A stretch of 64,000 nucleotides of DNA from Sclerotinia nivalis (taxonomy: Eukaryota > Ascomycota > Leotiomycetes > Helotiales > Sclerotiniaceae): contig JAPEIS010000008.1 in NCBI GenBank assembly GCA_029531795.1, forward strand, positions 2,542,001 through 2,606,000, given 5' to 3'. Position 1 is the first letter of the stretch, and every line of letters starts with the position of its first letter. Of the stretch, positions 12,018 through 22,962 are shown piece by piece. The notes beneath the pieces are model-generated. The model was not told where the DNA came from. It worked only from the letters and a program-made list of their open reading frames with translations, and did no database searches. The position numbers were made by a program, and so were the translations under genes.

Positions 12018-15000
12018 GCTCTCAATTACTGACCCTGAGCTTGGTGGGATGAGTATGTCCATTTGATTTTACGATTTATGAGGCTGCATAGTTTTTGATA
12101 CCCGGATTATGGAGTTGTTACTATGTTCTGTCTTAATTGTGATATTCCCTGAAACTTCATGCGTGTTTTCTTGTTTTAGCGCAACTGATCCTTCATTGAC
12201 CGCAGCAGAAGAGTGCTTTTAGGCAAAGAAGGAGGGAAATAGTTGATTCCTTTGGAAGATAGCCAAATGTTTCTCTTTACATTGCTCTTCCTATCTGGGC
12301 TCCTTAGTGTATCCAACCTACTCCCTTCAACACCTGAAGCAATCGCAATCGCAATCGCATATATTAATGGCTTCTTTGTTCTCTTCTTACGCTTTCGGCA
12401 GATATTTGAAAGGGGTATTATTCAACCCATGGAAGTCATATCAAAGTTATTGCACCAGCCTTTTGCTGTTGTCAGGGCAAGCATATTTGTCACTATAAAA
12501 TGAACACATTTCTAGATATTGGGAATATTGAAACCAAACAAAAGCACAAAAGTACAAAAGTACAAAAGTGCAGTGATTAATTCATACCATTGAAGATTTT
12601 GGTGCCTAGCCATCCCCTGAATAGCAGGTAGGTAACGATATTGGAACCCATATTGGAGATACTTCACATCTCCTTGATTATGAACATCAAGTATCGATAC
12701 TTCACAATAAGTTCCTGCTTTGCATTTATCATCACAACTCTTCACAATTCTCTCAGCTCTTGATTTTCCAATCTCAAATCAAGGTCATCGCAAGCTCTAC
12801 ACGGCTTTTGCAACTCCATCCTATTTTTCCTGTCTATTTTTTCTCTTGCAACCCTCTCCAAATTCAGCAACTATAACTACCATTAATACAATCAAGGTTC
12901 CTTACTCAGCCTTGAGGTATCCTCTGGCCCCACGCCCGCCCACCTTCCAAAATTCAATCCAATAACCTTTCGCACTTTTGGACTTATAATATGTTGTATA
13001 GCATTATTTGAGAGCAAAATCTAGAGCAGAAACTCAAAGGAAGATTGGATGTGTAATACTCAGGGTGGAGCTACCTGGGAATGGATAATAGAGGATGGGG
13101 TGACAGAAGGCTGATGGGTGAATTGTGTGAAAGGTTGGGCTGTGTTTGTATTTGTGGTGTATTATGTTGCTGTTATTAGTAAAGAGCATTTATTGTTTTT
13201 GGTGCTTTTATTATCAATTCCTTGCAAGAGTATGTATTCTGCTATCAACCAGGTGAAAATCATCCAAGGAATAAAACATCAACATATACACTCAAATCCT
13301 ACTTCCGCTTCAAGTCAAAAACTCATATGAATAATCAAGCTGCCGGCATTGATTAGAAGATAACTGCAGATTTTCTACCATTGCACCCATAAATTCCATA
13401 GTTAACATCTAAAATCTTGGGGTTTGCATCAATATACGAAAAATCCCATATCCTGCTCTAAATTCAATATATCTCAAATATCCTCAATAGATGAACCTTC
13501 ATCCATAGCAATACTCTTCTTTCCTCAATACAGACTTTAAGTATTCATATATCATGGATATATGGAATATAGTGGTTCATCACCCCAGGAAACTCTTTTC
13601 TTCCCATTAATATATATATAAATATTTGGCGATTTTCTCGATTCCTAGAGTTCCTGCATCGAGGAGTTTAAGAAGAAAATGTGTGATAAATATAGCATTG
13701 ATTAGTGTATCAAAGATAAAACTTGTGAGTTGTGGAATCTGTTTATGTTGGAATTGGAATGGAATTGTGTTGAGATGAGTCTCATGTTGCTGTTGTTGTT
13801 GTTGTTGTTGTCGTCGTCGTCGGTGAAGAATGTATTTGTTTTGAATGTTGCTTCTATTTCTTTTTTGATGATGATACTTCTCTGATGATAGTGCTAAAGA
13901 TATGAGATTTCATTTTTTATTATTGTTTTGTTTTATTTTATTTATTGCTATTGTAGTCTATGAGAAGGTTCAGAATATAAATGCTTCTATCAATAAATAC
14001 AAACCACCCCTCAATGCTTCCAAGTAAACCATCAGCAGCTTTCAAACCCAAATTATTCACAGAGAGTAAGTACACCTTGAATACGCTTCCTAGCTTTGCC
14101 TACCATGATACACACTCTTCAAACACTAGAGCTATGATTTTTATACTCTTCCTTCACCTTAAACAGTATGAACTTTGAGTTTAAGAGACAATAATTCTAC
14201 AAAATCCTTTGAAATTCGTTCTGGAGTCATATATAAATCTAATGTATACTATCTCAGTCTCATTTTTCCCCCCAAACAAATTGCTGCGCTTCAATATCTC
14301 TTTCAGGAGAAACTTATTATCCTTTTGGAATAAATTCTTTCCACAAGTCAATTTGGGATCTTGCGCTAAGTTTGTGAGCTGCTGTAATATGAATATATGT
14401 TTGTTCGCATTAGGTTCTTTTACTTGAATGTCTGATTATTGTCACCACATGTTGTTTAAGCTCGTTGTCATCACTTCACTATATACTGTCAATATAACTC
14501 TTCACCAATGTGTATGTATATGAGTAGAACTTTAGATCCAACCTCAAATTTGCCCATTGTTATAGGGTAATTGTGGCCTATCATTTAGATCCTCGCATTC
14601 TCAACTTACGAGTCCTAATTCTAACTTTATGTATCAGCAATATCGTGGCTTTTGATGTAGATTTGGAAGACACTTTATACTTCACCCATGCTAGGCGCCG
14701 TAATGGTGAAAATTTCCACGCTGGGACCAGGACCAGACTAAGACAGTATTATTATTATTATTATTTTCCATTTCAGTATTCAAATTCAAATTCATGATGA
14801 AGATTTGATGTGCGATGTTTGATTTGATGTCTGATCTGAAGTTATCGTGAAATAGAAAACAATGGTTTTGATTGATTGTTGAACTATCGAATAATCTTGA
14901 GTGAAGGAAAGGAAAGAAATGATTATTTTAGGAAGTCAAGTTTCCACTTGGAAGTTGCTTTTCCCAAAATGTTTCATTGATAAGCAATGTCCAAATCCAC

Positions 15001-15059
15001 ACTTCACTAGATCTTCCAGGCTCAGTGTATGCAAGGGCTTGCTAGCAAGTCTTACTGTC
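12018..15059. other. intergenic, simple sequences, no gene seen
   Basis: This 3-kb AT-rich stretch downstream of spc34 has several microsatellites: an ACAAAAGT repeat near 12540-12570, a TTG run passing into TCG near 13790-13820 and a TTA run near 14747-14765. A perfect 12-base palindrome, CTTGCTAGCAAG, lies at 15038-15049 just before the repeat element. Short open frames (for example 12243-12503) are not protein-like. Confidence 0.55.
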
Positions 15060-15360
15060 TGCGCAACGGTTACCCGCGGGGCGGATAATGGCTCTGATGG
15101 ATAATCCGCAAATAATCCACTAGCGGGGCGGATAATTGAAAAATCTGAATAGATAATCCGTAGATTATTTACAGATATCCATTAATCCATGAATAGATAG
15201 ATTATCCACAAATAATTTGTGGATCAATAGATCTTCGCTTATTTTTTAAAGCTATTCTTATATTATTATACTAATTTTTATACTAATCTTTATAAATTAT
15301 ATAAATTATTCATTTATTTATAAATTAATAGATTATTTGCGGATTATTTGCGGATAATTT

Positions 15361-15481
15361 TGTTGGAAGTTGCTGAGTCAGCATCCTATTTGCCGTATAA
15401 CCTCATATATATAAGCTTTCCATAGAACCTACACTACAAGAATAACTACACACTTGCAACTCTACATTTCGTATTCCAACA
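15361..15481 (+). mobile_element. solo LTR (121 bp) with TSD AATTT
   Basis: The sequence begins TGTTGGAA and ends TTCCAACA, an 8-base terminal inverted repeat of the TG..CA type. It is flanked on both sides by AATTT (15356-15360 and 15482-15486), a perfect 5-base target-site duplication. A TATA-like box lies inside (CATATATATAAGC, about 15404-15416), which suggests plus orientation. No primer-binding site, coding region or second LTR follows, so this is a solo LTR left by recombination. The TGTTGG start is common in Ty1/copia LTRs; family assignment is inference. Confidence 0.8.
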
Positions 15482-15601
15482 AATTTATCAATCTATGGAT
15501 AGGTGGATTATCCGCAAATAATCCGTATAGAATGGATTATTTTAAATTCTCAATGGATAATTTGCGGAGCGGATAATAGACTTGATGAATAACCCACAGG
15601 G

Positions 15602-15844
15602 TGTGACGATCCTGCATTAAAGCCTTAGGCCATTCTTTATTTTGTTCTTTGGTCCCTTCCGAAGGGACCAAAATGCCTTAGGTTGTCTTGCATTTATTTC
15701 ACCCTGTATTCGCTTAGGTTTTGATCCTTTTCGAGGGGACTATAAAAGGCTTAACTTCATTATCTTTTGTACAACAGTTTGTTATTCTCTAGTATAGATT
15801 AATTGATTCATTTTATTATGCCTTGAATTAAGACCATCGTCACA
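15602..15844 (+). mobile_element. solo LTR (243 bp) with TSD CAGGG
   Basis: The element begins TGTGACGAT and ends ATCGTCACA, a 9-base perfect terminal inverted repeat, and is flanked by CAGGG at 15597-15601 and 15845-15849. A promoter-like GACTATAAAAGGC lies at about 15738-15750. There is no internal domain. Removing the LTR and one CAGGG restores a continuous subterminal-motif sequence, so it inserted into the older repeat. Family (Ty1/copia or Ty3) cannot be told from this alone. Confidence 0.85.
15648..15672. repeat. perfect 12-bp inverted repeat inside the 243-bp LTR
   Basis: TTTGGTCCCTTC at 15648-15659 is followed after one base by its exact complement GAAGGGACCAAA. In RNA this would form a strong hairpin upstream of the TATA-like box of the LTR. 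Confidence 0.85.
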
Positions 15845-16216
15845 CAGGGCAGATTATTTGCGGATATCTATGGATGGCGGATAATTTATATGCAGCCTAC
15901 CGGCGGCGGCGCTAGGTTGAGATAGATAATTGGAAAGTACAAATAATGGAAGCTTCTCGCAATCCCAACCTCCTCATGAAACTAGCTGAAGAAGAGCTCC
16001 ACGAGTGGACGAAGGATATCTGCCTTGCCTAGTACCTGTCTGGATGATTAAACATTATCGACGCTATTTGGGAATTTGAGATATGCATTTCCCAATCTGA
16101 CTTCGTCAGAGTATCTTTGTATATCATCAGTCTGCTCTCTGTGAGGTTTTCGCTGGCGGTATAATCATTAATTTCGACGGGGCACTGTCGCTATCGGCCA
16201 TCGGTGTGGTTCGACG

Positions 16217-16612
16217 TTATCTCGAAAATCCCAAGAAATGGACGATTTCTAAAACCCTGAAAGACAGGTGAGAATCTATGAGAACACCAAATTTGTCTGT
16301 CCGAGTTGGATATCGAAGAGTACCCATCCAATTCCCAGTACACATCCAAATGGCGAAGTCGATTAGAGTACAGCCCCGAAAGGTCGTCCACTTCATACAT
16401 GTTCTATACATCGTGTGTGAACAATAATCTTTGGTCGTGAGTGAACTTGCTCCAATGGCTTGCAACTGTTCAACTATTAAATCGGCTTCACCTTCACGCA
16501 GTAGTTGATAAATTGGAGCCGAGAAGGTGTGAAAATCCACGTAGGGCCACATTGTTGGATTAACGTGAGACTTGGGTTGTGCGTCTATCAGGAGGTAAAA
16601 CTTCACACCCAT
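16217..16612 (-). pseudogene. relic of a possible ankyrin-type protein
   Basis: The 131-codon minus-strand frame contains FHTFSAPIYQLLREGEADL, then GASSLTTKDYCS and FRGCTLIDFAIWM. The order (helix pair, then 'G.A.....D..G.T.L..A') resembles ankyrin units found in large fungal ankyrin proteins. It has an ATG but is far shorter than such proteins, has no recognisable exons on either side and sits next to transposon remnants. I therefore read it as a decayed fragment. Family assignment is from memory and weak. Confidence 0.3.
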
Positions 16613-16799
16613 TCATACTGTCGGTATGTCATGAGACTCGCCTCACATAGGGAGCCGTACCACTAGCGAACTCTAGCCCCTTCCCTTTCAATATAAATAG
16701 CCTCCTCATTTCATAGTGTAGCAACCAAGAACCAATAAAAATACAAATACTATTATAGTACTATGCGAATAGTATCACCGGAGTGATACCAGCACATAC

Positions 16800-17240
16800 C
16801 TTGCCTTTAACTCTGGAGATTTTCATCGAGCAAGTTGACGCTGTCGCGCTTGCATAGTTGTCATCGATATGATCACAAACAATTTGTTCCATTAAGACGT
16901 CGACGACTTCTGTTGTTATTCTCGAGTTGCTAGAGGTTCCTGCGCCTCCAATTAATAAGCAAAGCAGAGGATTGTTATTGAACGTTGGACAAGTTCAGAG
17001 TGAGAGTTTTTTATTTCAGTTTCGAGAATGGGAATCGTGAGATAGACTGAAAATTCATATTCTAAGAATAGTAATCAATACCGCGACCGATCCACAATTC
17101 AACTTATGTAAAAACGGAGATTGCTTACATCCGGTGCCTTGCCTGCATTATCCCCGGTAACACCACGAACGATAAGACATTCACAGACCGATTCTTTACA
17201 CAGTGCCTGTTTTCTCGGCCGAGTGCATGCATCTATATGC
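16800..17240 (-). other. possible cysteine-containing gene relic (two open stretches)
   Basis: On the minus strand, a frame from about 17240 to 17130 reads through ACTRPRKQALCKESVCECL and reaches a GTAAGC donor after GKAPD. A second frame from about 17000 to 16800 reads through LLCLLIGGAGTSSNSRITTE and MEQIVCDHIDDNYASATAS and ends at a GTATGT donor. Both look more like protein than the neighbouring frames, but I cannot join them in frame or find a start ATG. This could be an eroded small secreted or other gene, or chance. Confidence 0.25.
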
Positions 17241-18261
17241 TTTGCATCGTTTCAATACTTCTCGATGAAGCACGGCCCCCATACTTCGGTGCAAAACTAG
17301 CTCCGTTCTGTATATACTCGTGCTGCCAGAAAGTATAAAACTCAGACGCTAGAGAAATTGGGTAGTCTACATAAGGACGTAACCGTACTCCACTCGCGGG
17401 CACCGGTACGTTTTCTACTCCGCATCCTTAACGTTGCATATGAACGAGGGCGATTTTGGGTTAATGCGAACTGGAGCATGACAAAACAGAAAAAAGAGCC
17501 ATTCCATGACTGGGATATCAAAAATGGGCTTGGTAAGCAAGTTATTATACCCGGACTATCTAATCAGTGTTAAGCTTAAGTGACGAATTCATTTAATTCT
17601 AACTTTAATCGAGTGAAATTTTAAGGTTTGAATAGATACTTTTAAGCTTAATTAAGTACTAACCTAACTTTCAGCGTCGGTTTGATGCGTCGAGTTGCAT
17701 TGCATTTTATTGTAGTGCTTATATCCTGTAAGGCCCTACAGTCGCATCCGTACTCAAGGGCGTCCTCCTTAAGATGCGTAAAATACATTGATACCTATCT
17801 AATCCCGAGATATTTTTGCTAGGAAATCTTTCGAAAAATATGAGTTATGCCTGGACAGAGGTTGTTATGCAAGTTGCTGACAGAGTGACAGGAGTGACTC
17901 AAATGGTGGAACATTCCGTTGTCCGTGCCGGGTAGGGCTTAAGCACTTACTAATTATCTTCAGTGATATCGACAACCTAACAACCTTTTCATCAAACCAG
18001 GTTTCTTAGCGTGTTCAGAACTCCACCACATGGCAGATCATACTCTAAATCCATAGATCTGACGTTCCACGACATCTCACAATCTTGTTCGCAATGAATA
18101 TTCTTGTAAGCACCAAGAAAGGAATATGGGCTTACCGTGCGTCAAATTTACTTGAGTGCGTACTAGCTGTGTGACGGAAGGGGATAGATGTAACGAATGT
18201 TCGATAGCACAGGGTCAGGAAATGATTACCAATTGCTCGAAAATTTGTTCAAGAATCATAC

Positions 18262-18269
18262 TATAAAAG
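18262..18269 (+). promoter_or_regulatory. TATA box upstream of the aldolase gene
   Basis: TATAAAAG lies about 175 bases before the aldolase ATG and is followed by CT/CA-rich leader sequence ending in CACTTCATCATG. This is a canonical TATA element at a plausible distance for a leader of roughly 140 bases. It is sequence-based only. Confidence 0.5.
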
Positions 18270-18443
18270 GTTGATATTCTTCCAGTGAAGTCGAAATCTT
18301 CGCATCATCATTCACATTTACTTCATTGTATTTCAGTTCGATATAAATATACAAAGAAGAAGTTTCTTCATCAATCACTACTTATACTATACTCCAATAA
18401 ATTCAACCTTATTACACTCACGATCATCACATCACACTTCATC

Positions 18444-19433
18444 ATGAACGCTATCCTCGAGAACTTACCAAACGGTCATGACTCCAAGCCCAGTCAAGGT
18501 GTCCTAGCATACAGAGCCCCTTCCCTCTTGCAACCTCATAGAGCACGTGATGCCATTCGTGATGCTCATGATGGAAAGATTCCACCTCTCATTGGATTCT
18601 TCATCGGTTTACCTTCTCCACCTATCGCAAAGGTTGCAGCTCAGTTGGGTTATGATTGTGTGTGGATTGATTGGGAGCATACTTCTATGAGTGTTGAGAC
18701 TATGAACCAAATGGTTCACGATGTTCAGTTTATGAGTGAAGGAAAGAGTTTTGCTATCGTTCGGTATGTATTCACATCCAGTCTACAATGACACAACGAT
18801 TCTAACAAATACCATAGTGTTCCAGGCCATGATCACGCATCTATAGGTTATGCTTTAGATGCTGGAGCCTCCATTCTCGTTCCTCAAGTCGATACAGTCG
18901 AACAAGCTAAACATATCGTCTCATCCGCCAAATTCGGAGCCGTACGTAATGGTACTCGTTCAGCCCCTCCTGCCCGCTTTCTAATGGGTATCTCCGATAC
19001 CACCATCGACTCCACCAAATCTATCTGGGAAAACGTAAACAACCAAGCCGCCATACTAATCCAAATCGAAACTCTCCGAGGAATACAAAATCTTGATGCT
19101 ATCCTCACGGAATGCGGTGAACATATTGATTCCGTCTGGCTCGGATCCTTAGATGCGCGTGTTAGTATGGGTTTACCTGGTATGTGGGGTGATGAGAAGG
19201 AATGGACCGATGCGGTAGCTTTGTATGAGGGTACGCTGGCGAAACATAATAAGCCTGCCAGTGGGATAGCCATGGGTTCCTCTATGGAAATTAAGCTAGG
19301 AGCATCGAGGGGAAAGAGTTTGGTGGTTACTGGAAGTGATATTCTTCCTTTGATGATGCAAGCCGGTGAGGCGGTAGAGATGCGTCAAAATTTGGTGGCT
19401 CATGATCACAGTGGGATCTTTAAGAAGTTGTGA
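18444..19433 (+). CDS. HpcH/HpaI family aldolase/citrate-lyase-like
   Basis: Two exons, 18444-18763 and 18818-19433, join with split codon CG|T across a 54-base GTATGT..TAG intron and give 311 residues. The family consists of class II (metal-dependent) pyruvate aldolases such as 2,4-dihydroxyhept-2-ene-1,7-dioate aldolase. Visible family marks are GFFIGLPSPPIAKVAAQLG, the DCVWIDWEH segment with the catalytic His, the Arg of FAIVRVPGHDH, the glycine-rich ASILVPQVDTVEQAK loop, the metal-binding Glu of ILIQIETLRGIQ and the Asp of SVWLGSLDARVSMG. The last differs from the more usual G(P/T)xD order. Length is normal apart from a 40-residue N-terminal extension. No pathway partner lies nearby. The start is the first ATG after the TATA box with good context; the in-frame region further upstream is leader. 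Confidence 0.88.
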
Positions 19434-21097
19434 GAGCAGGAAGGGAAATCGTGTACAATTTGAAGTTGGGAGATACTTGAGCACAAATTGTCAATGGAGA
19501 GAAAGCAAAATCATGTATTTATAGATATTAGACTGTCAAAAATTGAAATATCCCCACCCACTCAAGCCACGTTCTCGCCTCAATAATCTATACCCGAATA
19601 CAAAAAAGGATCAAGTGGTCCATATTATTTCATCCAAAACCAATTATGCGCGTGCCTTTTCCAGATTCCAAGAGTGTCAGAGTAAAATCACAAAAGTAGC
19701 TAGATATGATATCTCCGGCACAAAAGTCCATTATCAAAATATTTGAGTCTCTGAAACTAGTATTTTTGCGGTTGCCAGTTGCCCAATATTGTTCATGTAT
19801 TGCCAATATATCACTTGCTCGTTGTCATCACCAACATGTACCATCATAATTTCCTAGTTTCTCGCCGATTTACATACGACGGTAGATACTCGTATGACTG
19901 CTTCATAATCCTGTGAAATCGTTTTGAATATCTGACGAAAAGTGCAAAAATATCCCAATTCATTATTTGGAAGGCCATAGATTTCTTAAAGATCCTCCGA
20001 TATATCATCTTGTTATCTTTGAAAGTTGATAGGAAATCTCCCTATTATATACTCCACGGAAGCTCTTAGTTATTTTCCAGATTGCTTCGGTGGAAGCATG
20101 TGTAAAATCAAAATCCATGAACTATTAAAGATAAGATGAAAATCTTGTTCACTATGCGGGATTTAATTTTCCCACGTTTCACTTAGACTATGAAGATCCC
20201 AGAGATTGAGCTTCATACTGTAACCATCTTTCAAAAAAGGAATGATCTGAAGAAAATAGGATGGTGGTGATTTGTGATGACTTTTATTTCTCTGATTTTA
20301 GTTGTCTGGAGAATTCTGCGCCGAGTTACGGCTGTGTAGCTGAGAGATTGAGGTGTTTTTGTTATTGGTTTATTCTTAAATGTATTCAGATATCTCTAAA
20401 CTTAATGTCGAAGAAACTCACGACTGACACCTAGCTTTCCCTCTCTTTTAAGTCCAAACCACCATATTCACAACTAAACAATTTCAGTCATTCAGTATCC
20501 TCAGACTGAGAAAAAGCAACACCATAAACCCTTCTTAGATGAATAGTTCGAGTTCCAAAATAATAAAAGTGTGCAAAAACATCTAGCTGATCTTTTATAC
20601 ACCTCATACTCTTCGCGTTTCCTTTTAGAACTGAATTCATTACTACACTCGCTTAATTTACCGTCGGAATAAACAGAAAAGTGAATTAAACAGCCATTAT
20701 AAAATGATGCCATTTTATCTTTCAGATACTGTATACCGTGCGTAGAATTCTAAGCACACCCCGCATGGTGGAATGAAGCTCTTTGTGCCATGCGTGCCTA
20801 TGTGCAATTTAGATTCAATGGGGAGCTAGTAATTGTTGGGGTTGTGTAAGAGGAATATATTGGTTTCTCCATTGCTACTTTCTGTCAGTTAGGACGGTTT
20901 TGATCTTTATTTTTTGACAGTCAGCGTTGTATACTTTGCCGCTGTCGATTATTCTCAGCAGGAAAATTGCCATCCATTTTCATCATTCATCATTCATTAT
21001 TCACCAACTTTCTAGTAAAGATAGGAGTTGAGTCCAGGCTAGAAAATGTGAATCAAAATTTCTATATTAAACTCATTATCGGATAGAGAACTCGAAA

Positions 21098-22330
21098 CTA
21101 CAGGCCAGACGCCTGTGATAAATTGTGACGGGCTTTGTAGGTCTTCCTTAAAAATTTCAAACCGTAAAAGATTTCTCGTCCTTTTATAGGTTGATGAGTT
21201 AAAAGATCATAATTAGTGGATAGTGCGAACTCGGAGAGGGTTTTGTTATTACTAGTAAACGACATACATAGCTTGGAGGCTGAATGAGACAGATGATGAG
21301 GATAGTAGTGATCTTGAATATTACATGCGTAGATAATATTGGAGTACGCGGTGGCAAGAGATTTTCTTGACGGAGTCCCGGTATTTTTGAAGTTTATCCT
21401 AGTCAGAAATGTGGAAATCAGGGGGAGAGGATATTCAAGAATTAGGCATGTTAGTTGAGGAACTACATGGGTTCTGACGGTGCATTCATAGACGCTCATT
21501 TAGGGTTCCTCAAAATCCTTGCATGCGAGGTTGGCTCGCGAGAAAAGGTATTACTAGAAGGAAACCCGTCTGAGTCGAGACTGGTTTCATTTTCGTATGT
21601 GGTTTAGAGATGATAAATCAACACCGACTGTTATTTATGAGGGATACCTTATTTGTGTTATCGTAAGAGCATCTCCGAATATGAATCCTATACGTGACTT
21701 GATGCAGCGAAGAGACCATATCGTGAATAATCAACTGCAGGTTTAGGTAAAAGGTTTGGTCTTGCAGATAAGGAGTCGTGGACGTACTCAAAATACTAGC
21801 CACTACACGCCCAGGTAAATCGTAGGAACGATCCAACGATTGGGTGACGGTTAGGGCCTTCTGCTCCCCGTTCCATGCAAGTATCAATCATCTCTGTGTA
21901 GGATACAGAGGTTGGTAAATACAATATAAAATGGGCAGATGTCCCTTGTGATGCTAATCGAATAGTTTCTCTGGACTTCAGTCGAGGACGGAGGTTTTCA
22001 AGACTGAGAGCAAGTGTATGAGTAGACGAATCTATTATCGACCATTGATTAGTGATAGATTCAAATTCTTTATTTCCTTGCTTGATTAGTAAGATATGAA
22101 GCCGAGCCAGGTCTAATCCAGTCACTTATTTCATGGCAAAAGGATTCCCATTGCGGATTGTGACGCATAGCTTGTTCCCGAGATGCATTACTATGCGAGA
22201 TGACGTCTTCTTCTATTTCATGTATTCTTTTATCATATAGATGCAGAAGAGGGTAGTCTCCAAGCGCCGTGCAAACTCGCAATCTCTTATAACTGATATG
22301 ATTATACGCAAAGTTCTTCGATGAAGGCAT
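21098..22330 (-). pseudogene. string of overlapping minus-strand ORF fragments, possible decayed gene
   Basis: Frames at 22330-22070, 22125-21796, 21887-21618 and 21499-21098 follow one another on the same strand with small overlaps, as expected if frameshifts broke one gene. The parts read NPQWESFCHEISDW, then LDLARLHILLIKQGNKEFES and ENLRPRLKSRETIRLASQG. No GT..AG intron bridges the overlaps. I do not recognise a family. Chance overlap is possible. Confidence 0.25.
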
Positions 22331-22707
22331 CCCACAACCGACACTAGTTCATTTACAGTGACACTCTGGCATGCAACATAGAGATATGTACCCATCTTAA
22401 AAACTTATTGATTCACAGGAATCTGGTTTTCAAATCGTAACTTCCTATTTGATGATGCAGTGATCTAGTTGGATCTTCAATTTCTGTAACAAATGGTAAC
22501 TATCATCAAGGATACCAAAGTGGATATATAGACAACATGGATCGGTACATAGATCATCAGATGTCGAAAGAATCCAAATACTACCCAGAGGCTACTAATA
22601 ACGAGTGAATCCTAGCTCCCCACTTTCCTGTCAACATAACTGGCACACATCCGCAGCAGGTTGGCTTGAAAATCCACAAGGTTGAGCAGCTTCTGACATT
22701 ACGGTAG

Positions 22708-22962
22708 AATAATCAAAAAGTCTCAACAAACGATGAGTCTAGCCCTAAACCCCAAGCGAAAGCACTATTCACAGTAAAGCTTGAAGAAACCCTCGCTGAA
22801 TCGGCACATCAACCACTTAATCCATCGATAAAAATCTTCGTTCCCAAAGATCCAAAAGCTTTATCTGAAGACTTGTATCACAAGTTTTTACCATCAACAC
22901 ATTTTCCATCATCAAAAATCACAGTATTCTCCGACCTAATCACTGTCACCAAAAAATGCTAA
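22708..22962 (+). other. ATG-less open frame with protein-like composition
   Basis: After an acceptor-like ACGGTAG at 22701-22707 the frame is open for 84 codons to a TAA at 22960-22962. It reads KPQAKALFTVKLEETLAES and later IKIFVPKDPKALSEDLYHKF, with no ATG. It could be the last exon of a small spliced gene whose first exon might begin at the ATG near 22536, or a relic. I do not recognise the family. Confidence 0.3.

Larger units (their letters stand above)
15060..15910. repeat. AT-rich repeat element with hAT-like subterminal motifs, no coding capacity
   Basis: The motif ATCCGCAAAT and its complement ATTTGCGGAT, with the shorter GCGGATAAT, occur about a dozen times in both orientations between about 15080 and 15900 and nowhere comparable in the rest of the window. 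They cluster at both ends (15080-15240 and 15330-15360/15500-15580/15850-15890) around an AT-rich centre. Clustered short motifs in both orientations are the typical subterminal pattern of hAT-type DNA transposons, which bind transposase there. I could not find convincing terminal inverted repeats or an 8-bp duplication, so the ends are approximate. It is interrupted by two solo LTRs. Confidence 0.5.
15911..18260. other. accessory intergenic stretch with relics
   Basis: Apart from the relics listed at 16217-16612 and 16800-17240 no gene can be supported. A short frame at 15946-16031 (MEASRNPNLLMKLAEEELHE) ends in a stop and has a vaguely transposase-like N-terminal look. A TATA-like TATAAATAGCC lies near 16692, and the 71-codon frame at 17358 has no ATG. 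Confidence 0.4.

Noticed and set aside
17358..17573. 71-codon plus frame after a TATAAAACT box
   Set aside because: It starts with TTG rather than ATG and has no protein-like features.
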